This document shows positions 10,011 through 20,778 of a stretch of DNA of 64,000 nucleotides, one piece after another. The DNA lies in contig NW_022204102.1 of assembly GCF_007655135.1 (NCBI RefSeq), forward strand, positions 302,385 through 366,384, given 5' to 3'. The notes under the pieces are model-generated. The model saw only the letters and a program-made list of their open reading frames with translations. It ran no database searches and had not been told where the DNA came from. The position numbers and the translations under genes were made by a program. The DNA comes from Punica granatum. Taxonomy: Eukaryota; Streptophyta; Magnoliopsida; Myrtales; Lythraceae. Each line of letters starts with the position of its first letter. Positions within the stretch are counted from its first letter, which is position 1.

Positions 10011-13000
10011 TTACACTAGCTGGAGGGCCATCTGGTCTTGGCGAGGGTAACTATGATTTGGCTGCAAAGCGTTCGTTTGGAAGTAGTTTCTGTTTTCGTA
10101 AGGCTGGGCTGGAGGCTGAGAAGGCTGAGGCTGCCCAATATCGTAATTCGCTCCTCCTCCACCTCCCGGCATCAAATTCATGTCCTGCTGGCAACTTCTC
10201 TCGTTCTGAGCAATCTTACATCCATACCCATCAAAAAACGGAAATGAATTGGTACCATTAAAAGTAAGTTCATGTGCCATTGGAGATGCAGGAACATGGA
10301 AGGGTAAAGAAAAGACCTTTGCCCGGAGAAACTGGTTACTGTTGTGCAGTTCCATCTCCTGCAGAGAAACAGATTTTTCAAACAAAAGATTAACCACACC
10401 ATTGCCGACTCGTAGCCACCTTTGTTTCATGATTTCGATTTTCGAGAGCAATATATATTATTTTTTTCCTATTGTTTTATATATATATGCTTTCACATGT
10501 GAGAGCAAAGTGGTAAGATTCAGGGCAATATTACATACCCGTTTCTGCATATACTCGATCTCCGCAAATAGAAGCTCATTCTGCAAGAGACAGAAGGAGA
10601 AATCTTACGATATAGCAGCTGATAGTTCAACTAAATTGCAATGTAGAGCTTTGTTCATCTTCAATATAAATATACCGTTATAAAGTTATTACATTTCCAG
10701 AAATATTCAAAAACACGACCCAAATGTTATGAGGGAAGATTACAATGAGAGTTTTTCATCACTCACCGTGGAGAAGAAACAAGTATATATCCAGCAACAC
10801 TTTTAGGAACCAATTTATGAACATATCACTTAATATATGCCAAAGTTTCGATCAGGTACCTTCTTGCATCGAATCTTTTTGAGGCTCGTCTCCAACTTAT
10901 TCTCTGTGTTTCTCATATCCTTCATACACATTGCGCTCACATTCTCACCCAGCATTTGCCTGGACAGACACAATGCATCATTCGCATACATCAGAGAAGA
11001 AATATTTCTGCACTCAGAATCATCGCAAGGGACCAAAAACAGGGCAGGAGTATATAATAATAAAAAAGAGAAATCTATAATTTTGGTGTTTTGTAGATTA
11101 CTTGCCTGTTGGCATTCAGTAAATTCCCAATTTGGGCTCTAAGCTTCGAAGCTTCTTGCTGGTAGTACTGGCATTGATTGAACATAGATAAGAAAGAACA
11201 ATCAAGAAACAGAACTTTTGCATTACCTAAACTTTGGGAAAAGACATTTTGATCATTAACATTTTTCTCACTATTATTTTAGTTAGTAATATTTAGCATG
11301 GCCACTTGATATTGACAACGGGACCATCTTGGCCATTTCAAGTAATGCAAAAGCTATCTGGGACTGAGAATTATTGTAATAATGAAAAGAGGAGAACCAA
11401 GAATAAGGCTGAAAAAATATCCTTGACCCTCAAAACACGTGATAGTTACATGATCAATCTCGTTTGACAAAATTGTTGTGCCATTATTAACTCAAGCATC
11501 CAAATTTACCCCATTTAGAATCTTGGCAATCGAATAGATATGAACTACGTTTAACGACAAAGGGAAACCTAAACTTCTTTTGACATTGTAACCTTCGATT
11601 TATTCATTAATGGCAAAGGGCTGAGAGTTCACCAAAATCAGATGCACAGAGTGATCATTCATCCCCAAAAGACAAAAAAAAATCATTGCAGAAGTTCAAA
11701 TCTAACACAAAGAAGAGTATGTTTGGAAACCCTAACCCTAGTTGAAGCTTTTGCAATGAAGAGAATCAAATCAAGTTTTCTCAAGACTAACACATATATA
11801 GTCAGATTGAAATTATAATGTTACCTGAGCATTAATTTCTGCAACAGACCCAGTACTAGAATCTGAACAAGCTTTCTTGTACCTCTCTATGGTTGCCTTG
11901 ACGCTGCGAAGGAAAAGTTTAGCAGGTAACAGAAACTGGGATTTGAGGAATTCATGCCATTTTTTTGCCTTTGTTCAACTCCATATTCATTGTTTGTGTC
12001 GAGAATAATCGCTATCCGGTGCAACTATCAAGTCTTGTCCTAAGAAAACTTGAAATGAATTTAGAAAGTATGTACTACTTTTCTTTACTTGCTTTGTCAA
12101 ATGCTGAAAACTCAAAGAAGAACACATGTCCATATTTGAATTACCATGCATAAATATATCGAATAAATTACCGGGGGGGCTAAACGGTAGCTATTGGCCC
12201 CAAGAAGTTCCCTCAGATAACACTGGAAACCAGATGATTCCAGCACTTGAAGAAAGTCTCAAATATGATATGGCCATTTGGGGGGGGGGGGGGTGGTTAA
12301 GAATTTTGATTGGAGTTAAATACAGATTCGGTAGGTGTTTTGCCCTGTGTCCTACCCAAAAAAAAAAGAAAAGAAATACAGATTCTGTGCTAGTTGTGCC
12401 AGAATGAAATCTTTTCTTCATTTCAGGCCAAAAAATGAAAAAACAAAAAACAAAAAACAAAATCTGTGGAATTGGCCAAATCGATTGACCAGTAGAAAAC
12501 ATCACTGCCAGAGAAATCGGACATGTCAAGTTCAGCCATTTCATCAACTCAATTGCAACCAATAGCTCAACGAAGAGTCACCTGATCAAGCCAACCCTAG
12601 TCGACCTCGACCTAAACATGGACATACCAAACTCATTACTTGATGACTATGCAACTTGAAATCATAAACTGATAATCTTCGAAACTGTAACTGAAAATCC
12701 AAACTGAAGAAGATGGTACCATACACAGCATTTTTCATGCACCACACAATCTAGAACAGTGAAAAGGAAAAACATATCCAAACATTAATCACGAAGAACT
12801 GTAAATGAATAGTCTAGTTCGCATACTTTGAGTCGATGTTTTGACAAGGCTCTTACCATGGCAACATGATTGATATTTTGAACCCAAATAAATAAATAAA
12901 TAAATAAAAAGAAGAAGAAGATGTCCACATATAACAGGTAAGGAAGAAACTATGATCATGGATAAATCATATGTATAATGTCTGAATAACTTCAAGATCT

Positions 13001-16000
13001 CACTAGGTGGGTCAATCTACATGTAATTGAAGGTGCGGTCCGTAAATGTACTTCAGAATTGAGCAAAAATTCATACAATTGATTCACCATATATCTACTC
13101 AGCATGAGTATCCAAAGTTAATTAGTTCGAATATATCCAAAAGTTGGAACTTATAGTAATATAAAAGTATCAAAGTTCCACAGATAGATAAATAGCGAAA
13201 ATGAAGTGTATCTAATTCATAAAGTACTTGAATTTGTCGGCAAAGTCATTATAGGTGATTCCTTCATTGATTGGATCCAAATACTTCACGAATGTACTAC
13301 AATTACTTCCGGCTTACAAGTTAATTAACAATTTAGTTTCCATTTTCTTAACTCCGATATTAACTCTTTCATCAACCATCCAACGATCCACCTATTTAGT
13401 TGGACCATTTAAGGTCTTCTCATTTGGTTGACTCACATGATTGCTTAACATATGAACTTTTTGGACCTGAAAATTAAACCCCCAGTCTCCAAAGAAAATA
13501 TATTGGTTAATTATTGGTCCTATTAAATAATAAATCAAATCAATGCTTTCTCAACGATGCACAGAACTACCCAGCAGGTATTGCCTTGATCCCCTGTCAA
13601 TTTGATTCCTTAATTTCGTCGAGCCCCTGATTGGCTTGTCTGCCTCGGCCCCTGTCTCTCTCACTGCGACACGACTGGGTAACTGACAATACGTTTGCCA
13701 GGTGTCAACTTCCGGTTGCTTGTCCGACAACAGCCCGTAACCCTCTCAGCCACCAATGGGAAATAGAGTAAATTAATAAACCTCCAAAATCCCCAAATAA
13801 AAAACTAATTAATAATTTATTTTTATTTATTGAAAAAATAATGTAAATCGGTCGTCCGAAGTCTGACCCTCTGCTGACTCTGAGTGCAAATCAGAGCCGT
13901 CCGTCTCTGTAGCAATGTCACGTTAGAGCTCAGACTCAAACTCTCCCCATTGGCCCCTCGCTATCCGTACATTCTTTTTCTCTCTCCCGTTCTCTGCAAA
14001 ACATTTTGTTTTTCTTTTTATGCTTAATAAACCTCTTCTATAAAGAAGTTTACATAAATATATAGAAGGAAGGATCCTGGAAAAAATGAAAGCTCGAACC
14101 CCGTCACTATCAATATGATCACACGTGATCTCTTGTCTTTTTGGAAAATTAATTTTGATTTAGAGTTAATCTCGACTTTTTTTTTTCCGAAAACACAGAT
14201 ATATTTAATCTATATTGGTTGAGACTAATTAATTCCATTTGTGCATGAGCTTTGGATTGTCTGGCCGGGAAATGCTCTCATTGGATTTCCAATCTATACT
14301 GCAACTAAAATCCACTAACCAGAGCTCAATTTGCAACGTGGATCCACATTTAATTTTAGAGTTTTGAATTTTGAGTGGTGAATTTGAGGACATCATGACC
14401 TGAATGCCCATTGTCAGAATTAAGTCAAGAACGGAAGGGTCGGGGAGTGACGTGACCAAAGATTCTTCTCTCTGCGACTAAAACAAACCAGACCTAACCT
14501 TATGTCCAAAATTTTCACAAACCCTAGCCTGTTATCTCTATATTTTCAAAGAAGGGGTATAGCATTCACAAAAAAAAGAAAAAAAGGAGGAGTATAGTTA
14601 AAAAAAATCATGTATAGTTAATTGTAGTACATTCAGTAAAATTTTGCTGCCTCTTATTCGGTGTAGACAAATATGTGGAGGATTTCACATCATGCTCCGA
14701 ACATAGATTTCGAGTCCTTAGTAACGAACTTCCACGCTAAGAATCTATTAATATTCTTTTTGACTTTGCCTACCAAAGATTTTGAATTTGCCAAGAAAAT
14801 TGAATTACTACAATATACTTGTGAATGCAATTTTATTCGACCCGTCCAAAAAGAGGAGTCATGAGATTTATTGCTTTGAATCGGTGTTTGGTAGTTTAAA
14901 GGGATTTGGTAAGACTGAATAGCTTCATATACCTAATAATTCTTTCTAATCCAAAAATAGCATTAGAAACTTCATTACGCCCAAAATCTCGTATATTACA
15001 CAACAAAAGCTGTTTTGCTCGCGCTTTTCATGTCGACGCACCGAATGTGCGTCGACCAAGAGTCATATGAAATTTTTTTTACGGACACAGATTATATGCT
15101 TCGGGAATGACTATTTTCCTTGCAGTGCTATAAATGGGATATTAGACTGTTCTTGCTACCCATTTAAAGCTTGGTGGAAAATTAGGGGAACGTTTAATCA
15201 AGAACTTCCTAATCACAAACCCTAATTAGGGAATGTTTGACTGTGGGAGAAGGGGAGCTAAACTCCACGTGGGTGTGACAGAGATTTGGGGGCATACAAT
15301 TTATTCTTGCGTGTTGGTTTGGGGGGGAAGAAAAAACCCTAATTTAGATCAGAAATGAGGGCGACCCTGATCCTTAACACGTATGTCATATTAGAATAAT
15401 TCTAGTAATCTTCTATCTAACATAACATCCTCTTTGAGCTTTGAATTTCCTAATTCCTGGTTGGATCCAAAATTTGATAAAAATCGACAAGGTCTTTCTC
15501 TATCTTTATTTGTTTTCTTTTTCCTTTTCTTTTTAATTTTCCATCTGGGTTGTTCGTATACCTTTTCTTTATGTGTGCTATTAAGAAAGTGTCAAGAATG
15601 GACTGCTGAGGGCATGGCAGCTTTTCTTCCAGACACCTCCATAGCTTCTTCACAGAGAAAAGAGAAGATGAAATTTGACAAGAAGATCAATCAAGAAGAT
15701 GATGAAGTAAAAAATTAAGGCTTTTCTTTGCTTTCATACTCTCTTAGAACCAATTTTTAAGGACACAAATATATATATATATATATCAGTTATATTTCCG
15801 TTTTGTTTTGGGGATGAAGGATTATATATCTTGGAATGATGTGTAGAGTAGTTGGTAGCGTTTGTGATGGGCAGATCTATCCCTTCTGATCATGTTGCAT
15901 CAGATCTAACAAACCCCGACTTGCAACAGAAATAACCAAAACATTAGCATGCTATTTACACCCAAAAAAAAAATAGCGTGCTATGGAAGTGAAATTACCA

Positions 16001-16564
16001 AAAAGCTTAACGAAAAGAACACGAACAACAAATACTAAGATGTTTTGGAAAACAATTCACTTTGGTTTTAAGGATAAACGCAGATCAAGAAGGGATTTAC
16101 ATAGTAGAAGCCAAATCCTATGTCCAAGCAACAAAATCAGATTTTTGGGTTTGTCTCTTGTTTGATAGAACTGATAAACTTCAAAAGAATTTAACTTTGT
16201 GCTCTTGTATATGTATATCTTCATCCAATAGAAACTCGAAAGGGAAACCTTGAGAAAGAAGAAGCAAAAGAGATTTTGACGGGGGATAAAAGAGAGAGAG
16301 AGAGAGGGAAAGATAAGATGAGGACCTGTGGTTAGCATACTCATAGAGACGGCCTCGGCTCGAGAAGACGATGAGGGCGATCTCGGCGTCACAAAGCACG
16401 GACAACTCGTAGGCTTTCTTGAGCAGACCGTTCCTCCGCTTGCAGAAGGTGACCTGGCGATTAGTCGTGTTCTCGATCCGCTTGATCTCGATCTTCCCTC
16501 TTCCGATTTTCCTCTGCCCGGGGGAGTCCTCGCTCGATTGGCCCGGGAACATCATCGTCTTCAC
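10011..16564 (-). CDS. AG: AGAMOUS-subfamily MADS-box transcription factor (7 coding exons)
   Basis: A MIKC-type nuclear transcription factor of the C-function clade, which specifies stamens and carpels. Coding exons: 16564-16326, 11903-11825, 11167-11106, 10959-10860, 10580-10539, 10358-10317 and 10214-10011. They sum to 768 bases (255 residues plus TAA). The last six exon lengths (79, 62, 100, 42, 42, 204) follow the conserved AG pattern. Exon 1 has a 20-residue N-terminal extension typical of AG/SHP proteins, then the MADS domain from [17 protein letters not shown] to the exon end. The I region reads [11 protein letters not shown]...GSVAEINAQ. The K domain spans exons 3-6. The C-terminus has [17 protein letters not shown] and [10 protein letters not shown], the AG motifs I and [11 protein letters not shown] and the C-terminus point to AG rather than SHP or STK. 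Splice sites are GT-AG except a GC donor after exon 3. Exon 4 is unusually divergent. ATGs at 16555 and 16552 are alternative starts. Confidence 0.93.
11104..11105 (-). other. Non-canonical GC splice donor after AG exon 3
   Basis: Read on the minus strand, exon 3 ends AACAG at 11106 and the intron begins GCAAGT, giving AACAG|GCAAGT. This is the strong consensus for rare GC-AG introns. The exon is 62 bases, the conserved AG length, so the site is fixed by homology; the nearest GT is four bases further on and would break the frame. Confidence 0.85.
13628..13634 (-). promoter_or_regulatory. CCAATCA-type motif in AG intron
   Basis: TGATTGG on the plus strand, CCAATCA in gene orientation. CCAATCA boxes are described as conserved elements of the AG second-intron enhancer in eudicots. 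A seven-base match alone is weak, but it lies in the same block as the LEAFY-type sites. Confidence 0.4.
13753..13759. promoter_or_regulatory. LEAFY-type site CCAATGG in AG intron
   Basis: Matches the LEAFY core CCANTG(G/T). It lies about 120 bases from the CCAATCA motif and 190 bases from a second CCANTGG site. Confidence 0.4.
13947..13953. promoter_or_regulatory. LEAFY-type site CCATTGG in AG intron
   Basis: CCATTGG reads as a CCANTGG match on both strands. It is within the same GC-richer block (about 13560-13990) of the large intron. Confidence 0.4.
14408..14414 (+). promoter_or_regulatory. LEAFY-type site CCATTGT in AG intron
   Basis: CCATTGT fits CCANTG(G/T). It is about 455 bases from the second site, on the side nearer the MADS exon. 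Confidence 0.3.
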
Positions 16565-16771
16565 CCCTCAAAAGTCCCCCAAAACCGAAAGCATGAACAT
16601 CAAGAACTGGATAATTCAAGAGAATTCCCCAACTCCAAGTATTAATTAATTTTTGCTTACTCTTTACCTTTTTTTTATTTTTCTTCTGGGGGGAAGGGGT
16701 ATGTTTGCCCTTTGTCTCGTGCTGTGAGAAGTGAATAGGGGAAGACGCAGAAAATGGAAGGGGGGAAGGGT

Positions 16772-16784
16772 TATTTATAAATAA
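16772..16784 (-). promoter_or_regulatory. Putative TATA box of the AG-like gene
   Basis: On the minus strand the sequence reads TTTATTTATAAATAA, about 210 bases upstream of the first ATG (16564). It is followed by a C/T-rich leader (CCTTCCCCCCTTCC). The start site would then be near 16740. An additional intron in the 5' UTR, usual for AG genes, cannot be placed from sequence alone. Confidence 0.45.
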
Positions 16785-17026
16785 AGCAAAAGGGAAAGGA
16801 GTTCTGCCCTAGCTTTGCTTGCTTGCTTCAAGTCATATATTTATCTGCTGAGCTTCTTAATTGCCAAAATGTGATTCCTTTATTAATCCTCTCTTGATGC
16901 TAACTAAAACCTCGTTGATCATTAGAACAAAGCATCATCAAGAATCAATCTCTTCTCTCTATATCTTTGGATGCTGACCCTTCCATCATAATAACCATTC
17001 GTTTCGTTTCTCTCTTCCGTGTGAAT

Positions 17027-17030
<4 letters not shown>

Positions 17031-17066
<36 letters not shown>
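17031..17066 (-). promoter_or_regulatory. (AG)18 tract upstream of the AG-like gene
   Basis: An uninterrupted AG/CT dinucleotide run of about 36 bases roughly 250-290 bases upstream of the putative TATA box. GA-rich runs are binding sites for BASIC PENTACYSTEINE factors, which act on floral homeotic genes, so a regulatory role is plausible. It is also a simple microsatellite. Confidence 0.55.
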
Positions 17067-17069
<3 letters not shown>

Positions 17070-17960
17070 CCTCTGAAAGCGATTTAATGGGCGGTTGATG
17101 GAGACGTTGGGGCTTTAGGGTTCGCAAGAACTTTGCACACTCAAAAATCATTTTCTTCTTTCCATGGAGGAAATAAATTCCTTGTCTTTTTTCCTAATTT
17201 ATTTATTCAAATGTCGATAAAATAGAAAGAGGAAAATAAAAACAAAAAAACAAAAAAGAGCGAGAGAGGGAGGGTAGTGGCCTCACCATCAAAGAGTTTG
17301 GATCTATATATTATATATTAATTATTACCTTTATTTCTTGTTTAATTTTTGGCGAGACTTCTTATCCTAAGTTTATTGGTAGAAACTGATCTCATTCGGG
17401 TGTTGTTGGCTTGATCCTGACTATAATATACTTTCAGCGGATTTCAAACCCTTGCATTACAAGTCAAAATTCGCCCACCAACAGATCAATTTACAATTGA
17501 ACCATATTCTCATTGTTTTTCATTTTTTTTTCCTCGATTAACCTTTTCATTCTTTTCATTCGCTGAAATTTTCAAGGTCTGGGTATGATCTCTTTCTCTT
17601 GTTAAGAAAGAGTTCAGCTGGGAAGGCTGAATAGTTATTTCATCTTTTTAATTATTAAAAGATAGCACAAGCCCCTCTATATATATGGCCCCATATACAT
17701 CTTCAATCCCCCTTTTTTACTTTTTCTACTTTAGTATTTGAAGTGTAAAGCACAAGATCATGTAAACAAAACAATACGCATTGACCTTAGGAGGCAGTAT
17801 GGTGATGGCAAAAGTAAATAATAAGTGGCATATATAGTATTCCATATGGTATAAAAATTGTAGCCACAACCCGTTCTTTCTTGTAGAGGAGGAGCAAGAA
17901 AATGGTAAAAAAAGACCAACAAATTATTGATTGAGTAATATGTCAATTCCGATAAAAAGA
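17067..17960. other. Intergenic, upstream of AG-like gene
   Basis: AT-rich with T-runs and short A-rich tracts. No coding region, RNA gene or clear repeat was seen. Confidence 0.5.
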
Positions 17961-17964
17961 AAAA

Positions 17965-18311
17965 CATAAGTTCGAATCATGGGAATGTGCACTTGTTGGG
18001 AGAGTAACCTTAAATACTCCATTTCTGAAATTGCGTGAAAAATGTCTTACACAATTCTTTGCAGCGGAAAAAAGGTAGGAAAGAGGCGCACTTGGCTCTT
18101 TGCCTATCCAAGGGTTCCATCTAATTCAAGCATTGGCTTTTATTATCAAATTATGAATCGCCATTCTATAATTATAGAGCATACGCATTTTGTGAATGGA
18201 AAAAATTCACACTGGCAGAGATTTATTCTTTCGTGGGCTAGTAACCTAGTTCGAATTATATTAGTTGGGGCTTATTGGGTTTTCGAATAGCATGGTGCAC
18301 ATTAGAAAAAA
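17965..18311 (+). repeat. SINE-like pieces
   Basis: AAGTTCGAATCATGGG near 17968 resembles a Pol III B box. The stretch at about 18190-18310 (TGAATGGAAAAAATTCACAC, a GGGCTAGTAACC stretch, TTATTGGGTTTTCG, then an A-run) matches 47703-47830 over about 120 bases. The whole looks like one or two degenerate copies of a tRNA-derived SINE ending in an A-rich tail. Confidence 0.5.
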
Positions 18312-18459
18312 ATTATGGTATAAACTGATCGACAAGTATAACATGTGCACGAGGCATGCCACGACCTATTCAAATACATGCTGTCACGTAATAGAACGAC
18401 ATATAAATTCAGAAACTAAGCAGTGGAATGAGTTCACGGAAGTTTTTTTCTAGTCTAGG

Positions 18460-18812
18460 GCGAATTTATTTTGTGCTTGTAATACAAGAGTCTGTAAAGT
18501 AGGAAACTGCAATTGCTGACATGCCAATTCAATAATGAATAATGTAATTGACTGTCATCCCGTGCACATTGAAGTCATCATCCGTAGCAAACCATTGAAC
18601 AAAATATGTACAGTTTTACTTAGTAAAGACGAGTACATGCACATCGAATAGAAACAATGAAGAATTCCAATAAATTTACACGAGTTTAGTAATACCTCCC
18701 ACTTCAAAAATTATGATTTTTTTTTCTGGATAACTTCAGAAATTATTCAGTAAATCAGGACTACTTCACAAATTTTAGGACATCCCAATCTTTATGTCTT
18801 GCCATAGGGAAA
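18460..18812 (+). repeat. Diverged direct repeat, copy 1
   Basis: This stretch is related to 19690-20105. Shared blocks include AAAGTAGGAAAC-GCAATTGCT, GTAATTGACTGTCAT, GAAGAATT-CAATA-ATTT and ATCAGGACT-CTTC-CAAAT. No coding capacity. Confidence 0.6.
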
Positions 18813-19689
18813 AAAAAAAAGAGTTTTCAAGGGCAAACATGATCCATGTTAATTTTTTCAATTTTTCTTGTTGACTAGACCCTGAGGATTGTAACAATTT
18901 TTCTTTTTTTCTTTTTAAATAACAGAGCATAATAATTACTGTCTAACTCCATGTTCTGAGAAAAACCAAATTACAGTGGCAATCAGTTAGAGTTATTTAG
19001 AAAGATGCATAGACTACAAATATAAATTATAATGTTATTATGGGTAAATCTGTGTGCACCCTCATAATTTGCTGTAATGTCGCATATATCCCCTGATTTG
19101 CAAACAGAACAATTACCCCTAGTCTAGTCAAAGTGACAGCTTATGTGACACCATATGAAAATATTTGTTGATGTTGAATTCAGCTAACTTTTAAAATTTG
19201 AAAAAAGTAAAATCGATATACCGAAAAATTTAAGAAGAAAATTAAAAACTGAAGAAAAAGGTCCCCCAAAAAATCTCCGAGATAGGGCGGCTGGGCGCCT
19301 AGCAGGAAGCCAACCACCAACCGGTGCAAGATTGTCCGTGGCATCTGGTTGATATGCTGTTGGCGACCTCACACCGGGGGAGTTGGCCTCCAGCGAGAGA
19401 TATCCGCCTCCCCCACCCTCAATTTTTATTTTTTTTTGTTAGTTTCAGTTTTTTAATCATTTTTTTTTTGTAAATGGAAAATCAAATAAATAGTCGCATC
19501 AGCAAATCTGCCTTCAAGACGCAACATGTGCATCCACTTCGCCAATATAGGAGTATGCGCGAGATGGTATACGGGATTTTTCTTTTTTTCGGCAGTTCTT
19601 ACAGGCTAGGCCTGATTACATCAAAAGAAAGTTACTGGTCTATGCGATATCAGATTAAACTATAGGGAGTATACTCGGAATTTCCCGTA
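18813..19689. other. Intergenic, with a GC-rich block
   Basis: AT-rich with homopolymer T and A runs. A GC-rich block at about 19255-19420 (GGCTGGGCGCCTAG, GCCAACCACCAACCGG) stands out from its surroundings and looks like an inserted repeat fragment. No gene recognised. Confidence 0.4.
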
Positions 19690-20105
19690 TTTAGACTGTT
19701 CTTGTAGTTGTAATACAACAACCACCGGTCAAGTCTCTAAAGTAGGAAACCGCAATTGCTCTTGGAATCAGCTGGAATATCAAGGGCAAGTGTAATGCAA
19801 TTTGATTAACGTAATTGACTGTCATACCGTTCACATGCAAGTCAATCATACGTAACCGACGACTGATCATAATATGTGGCAGTTTCCTTATTGCAGAGGA
19901 GTATATATGCACGTCAAAGAAAGAATCTTTTTTTTTTTTTGGGTTGAGAAACGTGTCGAATCCCCTATTGCTCGTCAAATTTTGAAATAGTGAAGAATTT
20001 CAATACATTTGCATGAATTTGGTGCATACCTCAAATTCAAAAATTGTTCACTAATCAGGACTTCTTCGCAAATATTAGCCATCCCGAGCCTTACAAATCA
20101 GAAAT
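19690..20105 (+). repeat. Diverged direct repeat, copy 2
   Basis: The second copy of the unit at 18460-18812. It is longer because of extra sequence, including a T-run region at about 19925-19985 that is absent from the corresponding place in copy 1. Confidence 0.6.
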
Positions 20106-20125
20106 TAGCTAATTATTATATCAAA

Positions 20126-20778
20126 TTATGATGAATGATGATCTTCCTGATAATTTTTCTTACTCGGCACACATACCTGGCCCTTGGTTAATTTGTCATA
20201 GATGACAAATAACAAGGTTCCATGCGCCCACGTTTGGCAACGTGTGCGTAGGAGACATATAAATATGATCCTATGAGTAGTCATTCCGCACATTGCAAGA
20301 AAATGTGTAAGATCTGCTTGGTCGGGTGCCAGGTAGCCTGAGTTGTAACTGTGATCGTTCTCCCTTCTGCTGGTCCCGAGCTGAGGGTAGTAAGCTGTCT
20401 TGCTATTGTGTTCCTTGAAGGCACGCTTGACCCGACGAATTGTACCTGATAAGTCTGCCTTTTTGCCTGTAAGTAAGATTTCATTCCTTAAAGTCCAGAG
20501 ATGATAAAGCATTAAAGCACCATACAAACTAAATGACAGGACATCAGGTAACATATTCAATAAAGGAGCATGTAGAGAAACTATCAAATTAACAGTTTCA
20601 TGAATCGAAGAGTTTGGAATGATGCTCGAAGAAATGTCCCAAGGTGATTCCCGCCAAATAACACAATAGAACAGGCATCATTGAAGAGATGTGTGTAGCT
20701 ATCGGAGCTAGTTAAGCAAAGAGGGCAAGGGGAGCCATTCTGCGAAAACCATGGGAGGCATCCACTAGTTAATCTCCA
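20126..20778 (-). pseudogene. LINE ORF2 C-terminal fragment (zf-RVT region)
   Basis: Read on the minus strand, this gives LTSGCLPWFSQNG..CPLC....THLFNDAC, the zinc-binding domain (zf-RVT) after the reverse transcriptase of plant L1-type LINEs. It is followed by LWTLRNEILL, another hallmark. It is the downstream half of the LINE whose upstream half is at 41425-42480; the giant LTR element is inserted between them. The frame shifts near 20585. No poly-A tail was recognised at its 3' end. Confidence 0.8.
20774..20778. other. Target site duplication CTCCA (left)
   Basis: CTCCA directly before TGTACGG, repeated after the element's terminal GCTGACA at 41425-41429. Five bases is the usual duplication of LTR elements. 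Confidence 0.85.

Larger units (their letters stand above)
11904..16325 (-). other. Large regulatory intron of the AG-like gene (4422 bp)
   Basis: The donor CACAG|GTCCTC follows the MADS exon and the acceptor is CGCAG|C. In Arabidopsis and other plants the equivalent intron (AG intron 2) holds the enhancers bound by LEAFY, WUSCHEL and repressors, and its multi-kilobase length is conserved. Here it contains a relatively GC-rich block at about 13560-13990 with several expected motifs, a perfect 10 bp hairpin at 15032-15056, an (AT)8-type run near 15769 and a poly-G run near 12279. A TTAATGG string at about 11611 resembles a WUSCHEL core. No coding sequence was found inside. Confidence 0.85.

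Noticed and set aside
11716..11730. Telomere-like AAACCCTAACCCTA
   Set aside because: Only about two units inside an intron. Short telo-box-like strings are common in plants.
15032..15056. Helitron 3' hairpin
   Set aside because: No CTRR terminus follows the hairpin on either strand, and no Helitron 5' TC end was seen.
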